Positions 24,229 to 35,700 of a DNA stretch of 64,000 nucleotides are shown here, piece by piece (within the stretch, counting starts at the first letter, position 1; each line of letters starts with the position of its first letter). The stretch is from the NCBI GenBank assembly GCA_013396755.1, contig VWZF01002475.1, positions 510,902 to 574,901 of the forward strand. The letters run 5' to 3'. The translations under genes were made by a program, and so were the position numbers. The DNA comes from Sclerurus mexicanus. Its lineage: Eukaryota > Chordata > Aves > Passeriformes > Furnariidae. Under the pieces are notes generated by a model. That model saw nothing but the letters and a program-made list of their open reading frames with translations. It ran no database searches and was not told where the DNA came from.

Positions 24229-26536
24229 CCGTGTGCATCCCAAAAGCAGCAAGGAAGTTATTTAGGGGGGGAAAAAAAAAGGAACAACCAACCACACCTA
24301 CCCACTATACCTCAGTAGAATTTGGGGAAAAAGAGGAGTGCTGGATTTGTGCTTCTCTTCACCCTTTGACCCCCTCCCCAGGCATCAGTACATAAAATTA
24401 CACTCAGCCTGTCCCAGCCTCTGCCCCTCAGTTGTTGTTTTCTGCTAATGGGTAGGGAATTACCACTTAGGACAGGCAGTGTACTGTGGCTCCAAAACTA
24501 AAATTGTGCAAGTGTGCATTTGCTTTACTCATTTCATTGAGTCTCCTTTTTCTCCCCTAACTTGGCTTGTATGGGCAACAATACCTGCATTTGTTTCCAT
24601 TTTTGTTAAGCCTGTGCTTAAGACAGGTTCAGTGTCAGATGTGGATTTGCCTATTGCATAAATCAGCCTGATTATGATTTCTCATTGAGTTAGATAGTGG
24701 TGATGAACTTGTTCAGCTCCATTAAAATCAGGGTCACAGGAGATAGCTAAGGCTCAAATTAACACACATCTGCCATGCCCTCGTAACAAAACTGTAAAAG
24801 GATAGTAAAGAAATAACAAGTAAATTTTAAAACATGTTCACTACCTCCATTAAAAGGGATAAGTCCCAACAAAAGATGCTGTGGGATCCTGAGCAGTTGG
24901 GTAGATTTTTCCTGGGGGCCGTTTCCGAGGTGAGGAGGAGTAAGAAATGTGGTGAGTCAGGAAGGATGCTCTGCTGGTATGGGCTGGAGCAACAAGATTT
25001 GCTCTTTTTCCTTCTTCCCTGCTAAAATATGTAACATGCATAATATTCAAATAATTCAATTCTCAATGTAGAACTGCACTTATTAAGTACTTTGATTTTA
25101 GGCTGCAGTGACTATAAATGTATTTGCACTATGACAGAAATAGGAAAATCTTCTTGATAGAACAACTGAGCAAAGTTGGTAAGGATGTTGGGCATAGAAG
25201 GGCATAGAAAGCCAAAAATGCACCTAGTCCTGTGCTGCAGTCCTTCTGCTTCAAAAAGAGGGTACCCAAAGATAAATGGGACTAGGAGGCCCTTTCTCAT
25301 TTACAGCAAAAATTAGCCATAAGAGTGGCTGTGACCAGTATGGCTTTGGCTTAAGAGCCATTTTGCTGCTGAACAATTCCAGCTCAGTAGAACAAAGTTA
25401 AGCAACTGAACTGTGGGATACAAAAGCACTATGTTGTAGATATTGCTGGGAAAATTAATCTTAAGGCAAAATGTTTGCACCAGTTTTGGTTGTTGTACTT
25501 ATTTCTTACTTTTCAAAGTAATTAAGTATGTCTTGAGAAAGCTGGGATGGTATTTATCCAACAGTTTGGGGGGATAAATATTTCTGTTCCATTTCTTGAG
25601 AAATGGTGGATTTCAACACAATAGCCTTTCCTACCTACAAGGCTTAATGCAGTGTCTTTTTGGCTCCATAGAATAATGCAGAAAGTATTAGAATTGTATT
25701 TTTCTGTTGTTCGTGGATTTTAGTCCATCAGATTGGGGGATAAACTTTTGATTCACAGAAACTACTAAACCCAAATTCTAGTGCATTCCAAAATGCCAGC
25801 AATAGTGGTATGTCTTCGTGGTTTTAGCTCAAAATTGTTCGCTTGGGTGTCTGACTTTTGGGAAATGTGTACCTTTTAATGAATTAATAGCAGAACTGAT
25901 TTCCCTCTTCTTCAGTTTTCCTCTCTAGTCCCCACCATTATAATGAGCAGGACTCATGTTGCTGAATTCCATTATAAGTTACACAAAATGGGCAAATCTA
26001 ATATGATTCCTCCCCTGTAGAATTAACATGAAAATCTATCGTAAATGGTTAATGTGGCATAACTCATGCATGAATAGAGTTCTGTGCTGCCTAAACTCTG
26101 TAAGCAAATACTGCTGTTGGAATTGAATGACATTTAAATAATATCACATTTTTAAAGGACTGGGTTTTTTTTAATCTTTCAACATGAATACCATACACTG
26201 AGAAAATAGTGATTGGGGAGGAACTGCGGGGGCTTATTTCCAGCAAATTTTGAAACTCTAAGGTAGAGTTCAGTGGGGAAAAGTAGGTTCAAGCTTGAGA
26301 AAGCCAGTTACTCACCAAAGCAGCGCTCGACTTTAATAATAAATAATATTGAATGTTGGGATATTAAAACAATTCATTCTTGGTAAAGCACAGGGAGGTT
26401 TTATTCCCCCCAGTAACCCTGGCTTGAACAAAATACTACTTATAAGCTGCAGATTTTAATATAGCATCATGTTCCTACAGGTATAATAAAATAAAAACAT
26501 TAAGAGTATTAATTCCTTTAAAAGGGGTGATTAATC
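24229..26536. other. Non-coding sequence, 2.3 kb
   Basis: No gene, repeat element or convincing splice pair. A GGGGGGG-A run lies at about 24266-24282 beside the CR1 copy, and GGGCATAGAAGGGCATAGAA is a short tandem duplication at about 25189-25208. The part from 25400 to 26500 is AT-rich and plain. Confidence 0.5.
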
Positions 26537-26640
26537 CCAGATGTGGAGCGTGCGGGGAGCAGGGGGCGGGCGCGCTAAGCGGGTGCAGGTGCTGACGGGG
26601 CTGTTGCGCCGCGCTGCACATGTTCCCGGAACACAGCTGT
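26537..26640. promoter_or_regulatory. Short CpG-rich cluster, possible promoter or enhancer
   Basis: About 100 bp carry roughly a dozen CpG, including GGGGGCGGGCGCGC (an SP/KLF-type GC box) and GCGCCGCGC, whereas flanking DNA is AT-rich and CpG-poor. No TATA box or start codon context is seen. It is too small for a formal CpG island. It could be the first exon or promoter of an unannotated transcript, an enhancer RNA start, or a GC-biased patch. The sequence just downstream contains an assembly gap, so the island may be incomplete. Confidence 0.35.
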
Positions 26641-26760
26641 TCTGCAAATCCTCTGCCAGTTGCTCCAAACCCTCTCTGAAGTTGTACTGCCTCTGGGCAC
26701 AATTAAAAGCTGTATACTACATTTCATAAGGTAGTGTTAGAAATTTAGGCCGAGCCAAAA

Positions 26761-26835
26761 AGAAAAGGGGGGNNNNNNNNNNNATAACACCAAGAAAAAA
26801 AAAAGTGGGGGGGGGGGGGAGGGAAAGGAGGGGTA
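26761..26835. other. 11-base assembly gap beside a poly-A/poly-G tract
   Basis: N occupies 26773-26783. It is flanked by GGGGGG on the left and, on the right, by a run of ten A (26795-26804) and 13 G (26807-26819), then GGG and GGAGGGG. The G runs have G-quadruplex potential, and such sequence often fails in sequencing. The gap length and the homopolymer lengths are therefore unreliable, and the true sequence may be longer. Confidence 0.9.
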
Positions 26836-28104
26836 GAGCCCCTTGTTAAAGAGGAATTAACCTCTTTACCTTTGCTATTGAAACAATAAAGCTTCTAAAT
26901 GTCACATAAAACTCCAAGTATTAAGATAAAAGATGCCACGTGAAGCGACAAAACAAATACTATTTTTATTTAATATTGATTTCCATTAATTCTTTAACTA
27001 ATACTAATATTTAATATTAATAATTAATATTGCCCAGCTTCCTCCTACCTCCTGTTTCTTGTGTTTTGTTCAAAAACATATTTGCTGGTGTATGTGAAAA
27101 ATCTCTTTGACCCAAGACTACATGTGTCTCAAAAATGCTAAAAGTGCAAAATATTCTGAAGCTAAAATAGATACTAAAGTAGTCTGAATTTCTGCTGCCT
27201 TCCCCCTTAGTAGAGCCTCATAAGAAAGACCAGCTGGGTGTGTGAACCAGAAATGTCCTGAAAATTTTTAATTTCTTTGTATTTGTCTACAAAATACTAG
27301 TAACTGCTTTAGAAGTCCCTTAAAAAATTCTACAGAGCCCATCTTGGGAACTCCTTTTGGCATTAGTCTGATGGATGCTGTCATGCGGTTCACCCACACT
27401 GCAGATTTGGAAAGGATTCGTGGGTCGAAGGACAACACCCCTCCGTGACAAGATCTCACACTGAGCTCAGATGCAGGAAACAGAGCAGACTCTGACTTAG
27501 CTAGCTGCAACAGAACTTCAGAGATTTTCACTGAATATTGGAAGGAAGGGGAAAAAATATTTTCAGTATCCAAGAAGCATGTTTTTGTGTTTTATAACTG
27601 TATGTAAGCACGCCTCACTCAGCAAGATTTTCTCCAGTAGTATCTGTGTGATATGTGTCAACCCCAGTGTGCACAAGTGTCCTTCTAAAGTGTACTTATG
27701 TCATTAAAGGAAAACAGAGGATATTCTGTAATGAAAAGAATTAAGGAAAAAAATCTCTGTCTAGACAAACTTAATTGTAGTTGTAAAGATTTTCTGATTC
27801 TGCAGCATAGTGCGTGTTAGGTAGGGTAATAAAACATAGAATGAATGTTGTGATATATAACTATAGGCTATTGATAAGATAAAGCAAAAGGAAACTCTTG
27901 AGCACAGTGGAAGCAATAACATGATCTGCCACCCTTTGGCATGGGTCATATGCACAAAGGATTTACACCCAGAGAAATGACAAGATTTCCCTGAAAGAAC
28001 TTTAAACAGAGAATAGTTGAAGTAACATTGGGATTCTGGCATCATTTAATATGCATGTCCTTGGGCTCTAGTTCAGGGGTGTGCTTACCTTTAATCTATC
28101 CAAA

Positions 28105-28165
28105 ACCTAAACTTGTATTTAAATCCCACTGAAATCAATGGGTCTTGATAGGATTTTTTTTCATT
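28105..28165. repeat. Piece of an ancient amniote interspersed repeat
   Basis: The words 'tttaaatcccactgaaatca' and 'atgggtcttgatagg' match the 'cattgaagtcaatggg' motif that I know as very abundant in turtle and crocodilian genomes. Similar words occur at 43684-43705 and 57604-57640 in this window. The repeat class is not asserted. Confidence 0.4.
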
Positions 28166-28387
28166 TTGATGACTTGGAATGGCTTACTTCCATATCCATG
28201 GCTGAACTTCACTGAATCACAGCTTTATTGGCATGGCAAGAGCTTAGAACGTTACTATTTATTGTGTTATGTGTTTATTATCCCTTTAAATTACTGTACT
28301 GTAATGTGATTTTTCAGTGACTAATATTAGCCAGTTGGATTAGAAATCACAGCTGTGAGGCAATATTAATGCTTCACAGTTAAAATA

Positions 28388-28399
28388 ATGCATATGCAT
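28388..28399. promoter_or_regulatory. Perfect POU-dimer (MORE-type) palindrome ATGCATATGCAT
   Basis: This 12-mer is the published MORE sequence bound by homodimers of POU-domain proteins (OCT1, OCT4, OCT6 class). It sits in AT-rich sequence with nearby TTAAT words. The exact match is visible, while binding is inferred. A random 12-mer match is expected well under once in 64 kb, although AT bias raises that somewhat. Confidence 0.45.
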
Positions 28400-29603
28400 T
28401 TAGTTTGTTCAGTTCCTGTAAAATCTATATCCATTTGTCCAGTCCAAAGAATTCAGATACTCTTTGATTAGAGAAGTAAGTAAAGTGCAATTGATGTAGT
28501 GCTACACAAGTAATGAACCAGGCACTCTGAAAGTGTTTGATTAAACTAATGTAAGTGTTGCATCAAATTGTGAAAATATGTATGCCATAAATTACAGGGA
28601 GATATGACTCTGAAAAGCAGAGGTGAATAAACTCTTGTAGTTTCAATTGTCTTGTTAGGTTACTTATCTGCCATTTAATTTCACATTTAATGTCTTGCAG
28701 TTATGATATGCTTCAGACTCAGCTTGATTTTATAAATGTTGGCTAGAAAACTAAGAAGGGCAGTTTTGTAGCCTGTAGGACACCCACGTTATTTCTGGTT
28801 TTGATCTCAGCTATTGTGACTCAAACCCTTTAGCCAGAATTATACCAGAATAAAAACAAAAAATCAGACCAAACTTGTTGGTCAGTTGTTAGAATACATC
28901 CCTTCCCAGGAGAGGTCAGAGAGGAAAGAAACTAAGAACAGACAGCTGACTTCTGTTTCCACCTGCTCAATAAAATGTTAACTTTAATAAGCTAAGGCAG
29001 TCCTTGTTTCTTTTCCAGTCTATTTTGAGTTTGTTGAAAGTTATGGCAAAGTCATTTTTTAAAGATAATTATGCTTTGTAAATGCTAACTTGATTTCATA
29101 GCAGTAAACACACCTTCTGGTTACGCAGGAAACAAATTAGGAACATATGTCATGTACCAAAAGCCAGCTTAGCTGCATGTGGTGGTAGCATTGATTACAG
29201 ATATCTCCTGGACATATTAAGGGTCCAGAAAATGTGTGCTTACTTCTGCCTGCTCGTGCACAATAAGACATGTATGAAGTTCTCTCTCCCATTAGAAAAG
29301 GTTTTTGTGGACATCAGTTCTGAAATGTCTGTTTCAGTATGAGGGGTCTGCCACTGTCCCTTCAGCTCTGACTCTGCTGTTCTGCATAAAAGTCTTAACA
29401 CTGGTTTTCTTCCTAATGGCACGTGGCACTTTCCATGGCATTCTTGGATATATATGGTACTTTTCAACTGCTTTTTGATATCTTTGAAGGAAGGCCTTAT
29501 AAAAATACAGTAATATGATTGTTGTTTACTAGTCCTTTGCTGCAGATTTTGGGGAAAAACACATTCCTCTACTCATATTATTGTCAGATCTGATCATGTC
29601 CAT

Positions 29604-29726
29604 GTTCAAAGTTGGATGGGGCCCTGAGAAACCTGGTCTAGTGGAAGGTGTCCCTGCCTGTGGCAGGGGGTTAGAACTAGATGATCTTTGGGGTCCCTTC
29701 CAACCAAAACCATTCTATGATTCTGT
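29604..29726 (+). repeat. CR1 LINE fragment, 3' end, plus orientation
   Basis: 'ttcaaagttggatggggccc', 'gaaacctggtctagtggaag', 'gtgtccctgcctgtggcagg', 'actagatgatctttggggtc' and the terminal 'ccattctatgattctg' follow the avian CR1 3' end closely. The retained octamer-like ATTCTATGATTCTG terminus suggests a comparatively well-preserved copy, though only about 120 bp long. Confidence 0.95.
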
Positions 29727-31447
29727 CTTCCTTCTTTTTCTCCCCTGTTGTTATTTATATCAGAAAACAGTGATATAGTTGATTTGGGGAATACGAACTT
29801 TTCCTTAAAGCCTACGCTATAGTCATAAAAAAGAAAAAGGGTGTCTGTGGACATGTACTTACCCTTGGCCTGTAAACCCAAGACATCCATTGACTTTTAT
29901 AAACTGCTTCTGATGTCAGTTGTGTCTGACCAGTGCACAGTCTCAGGCCTCACTAATTGCCTTGTTGATGTCAAACGCTATAATAAAACTTTAAAATGTT
30001 TCAAGACATTTAATAATGTTATATAAAGGCTTATATATAAAGGCATTTATGGACCTCAGTGCATTCAGTCAGTTATTCCAGTGTGTTTTGAAATTAATGT
30101 CTTCTGCAAGCTGAAAGACCAATACCTGGGGAAAAGCTGCATCTTTGATGCTGTATTCTATATTTGTACATGATCCAGGACTTATGACATTAGATTTGTA
30201 CAACATTATAGACAGAGCATCAAATGCGTGAACTGTTAGTGAGCTTTCTCATAATCAGTCTGACAATGTTTCTTCTTTGCAGTTGGAAAGGCAAAAGATT
30301 AGCTTTGAAGGAAGAAAAAAATCAATATGTGGCAAGTGTATATTGAATGCAAAGGCTGGAACAAATTCTCCAATGGCAACTATATACAGGAGGAGGTCTT
30401 GATTTTTTTCAGAAGTTGTAGTTTCACAGTTTAGCAAAGGTGTAGCTGCCTGCCATGCTTTTGGCTCAGGAATTTGATTGTGAATAGAATTTTTTTTTTT
30501 GCCTGAAGGTGACTGGTTATATATCCTGTGGCAGTTTATATATTCAAGTGAGTGATCTTTTTTCATGCAGTCCCCAAACCCGATGTGTTGATCAGATGCA
30601 GAAATGCAAATATGCAAGATATCAGGCTCCAGTTAGAGCTGTGCATTCACTTACAGCTTGCTCAAGTGTTTTGTTATTGTGAACTACATGAAACAAGGAT
30701 CCTAGTGCTTTGCTATTATCAAAGAAGCATTAAGAATTCTGGAGTAGGACTGTCTGTGAGAGAGGTTAAAACTTCCCTACAGTAAAACTCTAAAACTACT
30801 TGGAATTCAATAGGGTTAAGTCCTAGGCAAATACTTGCATAACAAGCTGAGATAGAATAAATGGCTGTTATCAGTCATTGCCTGTGTGCTTTGCTGAAAA
30901 AACCAAATGTTCACAGTTTCTTCTGTCATAGGGAGCAAAGGATAGACTTGAATTTAAACTTGAGTTCCCCTCTTTTACTGATGTTCATTGAACTGGTTAA
31001 TTACTTATAAATGTAATTCCTTTCCCTGTCTCACAGGCACAGATATAAATATCAAACACATGCAACATAAGGACTGACCTAGCACAATGTTTATTTAGAT
31101 TTGTCTGCAAGATCAGTGCAGGAATATTAATTATAGTATTATGTCATTAAAATATAATCTTACTGAAGTTTTACGTCCTACCTGAGCCCATTCGAACAGT
31201 CATGATAGGACACTCAGTGTGGTTGCACTTAGAAGCCAGCACATGGTAAAACAGAGTGGTGGTATTGAGACTTGTATTGAAGCTAAAGAAGTAGCAGTGT
31301 TTTGTTTTCATAGTATGCTATAAAGCAATGTTAATTGAAAAGGTGAGATTAATTGATACATTTTTTTAAAACCACCTGATACAGAGTTGGTTCTCCCACA
31401 AGAAGCAACGGTTTTGCCTGTCTTTTATGTTGTGATTTTGCATTCAT
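29727..31447. other. Non-coding sequence, 1.7 kb
   Basis: The short imperfect tandem duplication TTATATAAAGGC/TTATATATAAAGGC lies at about 30020-30045. A 120-codon minus-strand frame at 30255-30617 lacks any recognisable domain. Nothing else is identified. Confidence 0.5.
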
Positions 31448-31640
31448 TTGAACCTGAAGTTCAATGCGAACTTGTGGGGTCGAAGTGTGAAACCACATGG
31501 GACTGAAACTGAAAGGAGTTATTCACAGAAAGCCCCCAAGCCAACACAGCTGAGCACGCCTTGCCAAGGCATCTGCCAGAGGAGCCCCGGTGCGCGCACA
31601 CCGTGCCGTGAGCACCGCTCCCGAGGAAGCAGGTAAACCC
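31448..31640 (+). other. GC-richer segment ending in a splice donor, possible first exon
   Basis: The 3' half is GC-rich with several CpG (GGTGCGCGCACACCGTGCCG) and ends in GAAGCAG|GTAAAC, a fair donor at 31632. A frame of 62 codons runs from the upstream sequence across the donor. No strong acceptor precedes it, so a first exon would be the only sensible model. Frames are open on both strands, which is expected from GC content. Low confidence. Confidence 0.2.
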
Positions 31641-34599
31641 CAGGGGGGGAAAAGAAAAAAAAGAGGTCATGTACGGTGCTCAGATTTACAGCTTGGGTCT
31701 TAGAGTGCTTGAGCAGCTGTGTTTTCTATTGATTTAATTGGATCATAGGTTTTCAGCTCGGGAACGGATCCGCAATATTCACTCTGCCCTTGCGTGTTAC
31801 CGTCTTTCCCGTGTTATGGCCTGCTGCAGTTCAGAGCCACTGCTTTAGCTGTTTGTAAATGGATGCTAAATGCCCGTAAGGCCTGCACCTGCAACGAATA
31901 AAGGTTAGAAAAGTGCTATTCTAATATCTGTTTTCAAATGTTGAAAGGTTTGTAACTTTTGCTCTCTGTGGCTTGATCAAATGTGGGCACAAAAATGTTC
32001 AGGATGTTGAGTGTGGCTAGTTTTTCTTGCGTGGTACACAGAAAAGCAATTCGGTGAAAGCTTTTAAAGCTCTATCCTTCACTTTGTGTTAGCAGAACAA
32101 GCATTTTGTTTCTGGGGTTTTCATTCCTGTGTTAGTAGTCAAGAGAAATCTTTGGAAAGCGAGTAATAATGAATATCGGTTAACAGATAGGAAAAGCTAG
32201 GAAGAAGTTCTGGAATTTTATATATTTTGTTTTAGAATGTGAACTGAATAAGCCAGAAAGTATGAAGGTTATTATTAAATTGCAGGAGCAGTGAATCCTG
32301 ACTCCGTGGCCTCACCAGGGCTGCACAAAGAGCATTGTTATGGAACTGAGGTTCCACACAAAGGTCAGAGTGACACTGCTGGGTGGGGAATGGTGTTTTG
32401 CATTCACAGATAAACAAGGTTAGCATCTCACCGGCCTGACAAAGGAACCCTCACGTGTGTTACACCTAAGGGCCGCGAGCAAGGATCCCACACTTGTTCT
32501 CACGTGACGCCATTCTGTGTTTTAGCAGTGACTATTATCCCAAGATTTAACCTTCAGAGGTGATGAGAAGATTGTTGGTAATGCTATTACAGTGTAAAGT
32601 AGGGATTGTTGATTTGCTGTTGTGTTGACTTGCACTTGTATGAGGTTCTTTCGAATAAAAACTGTACAAGTAGTGAGTGGAGTGTGAGATCTACAATAAG
32701 AAAGCTTGTTGTTAAACTTCTAAGCTTTAGTACTCATATAAATATGCTTTGCATGCATTCGTTAAAATAAGAAAGTGGTGCCACTTAGTAAACTCAGCTT
32801 TCTTTGAGTGTAGGAGTTGGAGAGAGGGAGAATAGTATTAAGAGGAGAATATTTTAATCTACACCAGCTCAGGGATATTGCCACTAGCAGAAACTCCACA
32901 AGGGGTAGAGTTGTAATGATGCAAAGCTGCTGCTATTTTCATTTTGTTATGTCTTGCTGATTCAGAGCATCCCAACATGAATTACTATTAATATGGTCTT
33001 CTCAGTCCCCTAAAGGCAACCATTAGCAGAAGTAGGTGTTGCTCTGTGTTGTGGTGTAGGGCAGCAAAATGTACTTTTTGGTGGCTACCTGGCTGAGCCT
33101 GGACTTGTGCACAGAGCTGATTCAGGGGTGGTCGAATACAGAAGGAAGGGTTGGTAGGGACAGGTAAAGATGGGGTGAAACATTATGAAGAGACATGTGC
33201 GTGCCCATGTCACGCTGAGAAATGAGTGACCCTTATGTCCTGTCATGCTGCTGTGATCCCCCTCTATAGGCAGGAGAGGATCTGGTGTGACTTCCCTGGA
33301 AAAGTCTTCCTGGTTCAGGACACATGAGCCCAGACTGCTCCTCACAGGGAAACAGAGCAAGATGACACTGCATAAGTAAGACATGACTGTGTCATCAGTC
33401 TAAAAAAGTGAAGGTTTTGCTTTTGGGATTTTTTTTCTGCTTTCCTTTTATTTAGACAAAAAAAGAAAATCCCAATTTCATGTAAGGTGAACCCTAATAA
33501 TTCAGGCTGGAAATTGTTTCCAAATCTAGCTTTTTGTTTGCATATTCAGCCACTGCTACATGGATCCAAGAGAGCTTGTTCTTTATGATTTGGGCTACAT
33601 GACCTTGAAAATTAAAAATGTTGTAATCAGGTACATCTCCTTTGCTATCCAAAGCTGATGACACCTTAAGATGTTATTTGGAAAAAACCCAAAGAAACAA
33701 CAAAACAAAAACCAAGCAAACAAAAAGGCACAAAGAGAAAAAAGTGGTTTTGTGTGAGGATCTATACGCAGACTGAAATAGCAGTCAGGGGGACCTTTCA
33801 AAGTATTGTTTCATTTGGAAACAGCACTAATCCTCAGTTTTTAGTGATATTACATCTCACCAGACTGAAACTTAGTGAATTCTGGGGGGAGCTCACTAAT
33901 GGGGTGAGCACATGGTGTCAATGCTATTGAAATAAAATGCTATTTTACTATCACACGATAGTGATAGTCTGAGGAACAAATATTAAGTTAAAATGGCAAA
34001 AGCTTTCTTTTTTTTTGATCAAAGATGCAAACCCTAAGACAGTGAGTGGGGAAATGGGTCAGCAAAACATGCATCTTTAGAGAACTGCACTTATGGAAGA
34101 AGATAAATTTGAACTTGCTTTACTCGAGGCAGCACTATTGAGCTTTTCTGATAAAGAAGTTTTAAGGATTTGTTTCTAGTCTTATCCAAGCAAATTGTAA
34201 AGTATTGGGAAAGATTGACCCACCCCCGCCTCCAAGGCCATAAGTTAGTTGTTCAGTGTTGGTATATTAAATGATAACCTTGCCATGTTTAATGTCAGGG
34301 CAGAAGGAGCCGCAGAGGCTCTGTTCCTTCCAGCTCTATCTGTGCAGGTGGATTAACCAAGTGAACGTGGATCTGAACTTCAGGGAAGCTAAAAGGAGGG
34401 ATCTTGCAAAACGTGGCAATGTTTTGCTCTGCTGGTGTCTCCTGAGATGTCACCACCCTATTTAAGGCGTACTCTTTTCCCTTAGATTTCATCATCCCTG
34501 CTGATGTAGTCGGAGTAAATGATAGCTTTTTCAGTCACTTGGTTTGGGAGTGGAGTTTCTTTACAAATGGAATAATGCAGTCTTTTACCAAGAAATAGT
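31641..34599. other. Non-coding sequence, 3 kb
   Basis: No interspersed repeat and no gene. An octamer-like TTTGCATGCAT word lies near 32748, and an AAACAACAAAACAAAA low-complexity patch at about 33695-33725. Frames of up to 99 codons overlap on both strands without features. Confidence 0.5.
33947..33968. repeat. Perfect 8-bp inverted repeat ACTATCAC-ACGATA-GTGATAGT
   Basis: Exact complementary arms with a 6-base loop. A weak hairpin is possible. The arms hold CTATC/GATAG, GATA-like cores in opposite orientation. Confidence 0.5.
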
Positions 34600-34683
34600 T
34601 TCTTTGCTTGAGTAAAATAGCCCATGCTACAGTGCTCTTTTTGAGATAATTTTTAATCAAGCTTTTTCTGGCTTCTGTGGGAA

Positions 34684-34697
34684 CAGGATCGATCCTG
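34684..34697. repeat. Perfect 14-bp palindrome CAGGATCGATCCTG
   Basis: The sequence equals its own reverse complement with no spacer and contains a central CpG inside ATCGAT. It lies 300 bp before the CpG cluster. It may be a dimer-binding site or chance. A spacerless 14-bp palindrome is expected about four times in 64 kb, so it is not remarkable on its own. Confidence 0.6.
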
Positions 34698-34974
34698 GAA
34701 GGCCTGTATTTCCTTTGAGAAAAGCTGCTATTAAGCTCTGAAAGAGTTAAGCAAATTCAGGGCTCTTTGAGCCAAAATTCACTTTTCAATGCGCTTGTTG
34801 TACTTAAATGTCAATCTATTTGAAAAGGAGAGTGTCCCAATTATTTAGACGGCCAAAAGAAACAGCTTCGATTCTTTATCACATAAATACACTTAAAAGC
34901 ATGATTTAAAACAGATGAAGAGAGAACTGAATTAGTGTTTTGGTTGCTCAGCAGAGCCAAGTGTAGGCCTTCTT

Positions 34975-35215
34975 GGCACGGGCTGAGGCTGCTCCAGAGC
35001 TCCGGTCCCGGAGCAGCCCTGAGCTCTTTGAAGGCGGTGAATGGCCCTGGCAGCGGTGCAGAGGTGGGGGCTCTGCTCACACCCCGCCAGCCCTGCTCGC
35101 TCTTCCCTTCCCACCAACCCCGAAAGGGCTCCGTGCGCGGATAAAAGCGTGTGAGCCGGCTGAGAGCAGGTCAGAGCCGCCGCACCTTCGCCATAGCCCA
35201 CGTTAGTTTGGGATG
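34975..35215 (+). promoter_or_regulatory. CpG cluster with TATA-like box, possible promoter
   Basis: About 17 CpG in 240 bp. It includes GCTCCGG-TC-CCGGAGC (34999-35014), an exact 7-bp inverted repeat that shares its right arm with a longer GCTGCTCC/GGAGCAGC pair (34988-35017). Downstream, GCGCGGATAAAAGCG puts an ATAAAAG box at 35141-35147. If it works as a TATA box, the start would fall near 35170-35175 in GGTCAGAGC, reading on the + strand. GC content gives open frames on both strands here, and none has a recognised product. Confidence 0.35.
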
Positions 35216-35329
35216 GCAAGCGCTGAAGTTCCTTTCCAGCTAATTTGTTCGTATAATTAAGTTAGCAAAATCATATGTTTTATTAATCTAATAAAATGCA
35301 CTTCATGGTTTAGACTGTCTTTAATCCTT

Positions 35330-35344
35330 TGACCTTTGACGTCA
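35330..35344. promoter_or_regulatory. Overlapping nuclear-receptor DR1-like and CRE motif
   Basis: TGACCTTTGACGTCA combines a DR1-type pair (TGACCT-T-TGACGT, the antisense form of AGGTCA repeats used by HNF4/RXR/COUP-TF) with a full palindromic CRE, TGACGTCA (35337-35344), the CREB/ATF site. It lies about 115 bp downstream of the CpG cluster. The full CRE is an exact match, and its use is inferred. Confidence 0.4.
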
Positions 35345-35700
35345 CTCTTTATAGTCTTCAGATTGCAGTAATTTATTTTGGTTGTTTCTGTTGGGAAAAC
35401 AGTTTAACAATCTGCTTTCATTCCAGTTTTACATTTTTTCCCCTTAAAGGTAAATGGGATTAGTAAACATCTGCTTCTTTTGAATATTTACAAACTTCAC
35501 AATCAAGATTTAACAATGCCAACAACATTAGTAGTTTAGATGCTTATAAATATTCACAGACGAATAAATATAGCATTGAGGCACACTGGGCAGGTGTTTC
35601 TAATTTCTAAGAGTTTAAGAGTAGCTGTTAGAACACGGCATATCTTTCATGCAACTCAAAATATATTTGGTGACGCGCTACATGTGCTTTTCACGTTGTA

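Larger units (their letters stand above)
26851..29603. other. Non-coding sequence, 2.8 kb
   Basis: 26955-27033 is extremely AT-rich, with repeated AATATT and TTAATA words. A minus-strand frame of 101 codons at 27268-27573 has protein-like composition but no domain I recognise and no clear splice or start context, so it is not called as a gene. The rest is plain apart from the ancient repeat piece and POU motif listed separately. Confidence 0.45.
34600..35700. promoter_or_regulatory. Candidate regulatory block: CpG cluster flanked by AT-rich conserved-looking DNA
   Basis: Three parts lie side by side: a repeat-free AT-rich part with a 14-bp palindrome (34684-34697), a CpG-rich core (34975-35215), and a second AT-rich part dense in homeodomain words (TAATTAAG, TTATTAATC, TAATAAAATGCA) with a CRE-type motif. 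No transposon interrupts it. This arrangement is what a developmental promoter or enhancer often looks like, but function and conservation are inferred from texture only. Confidence 0.35.
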
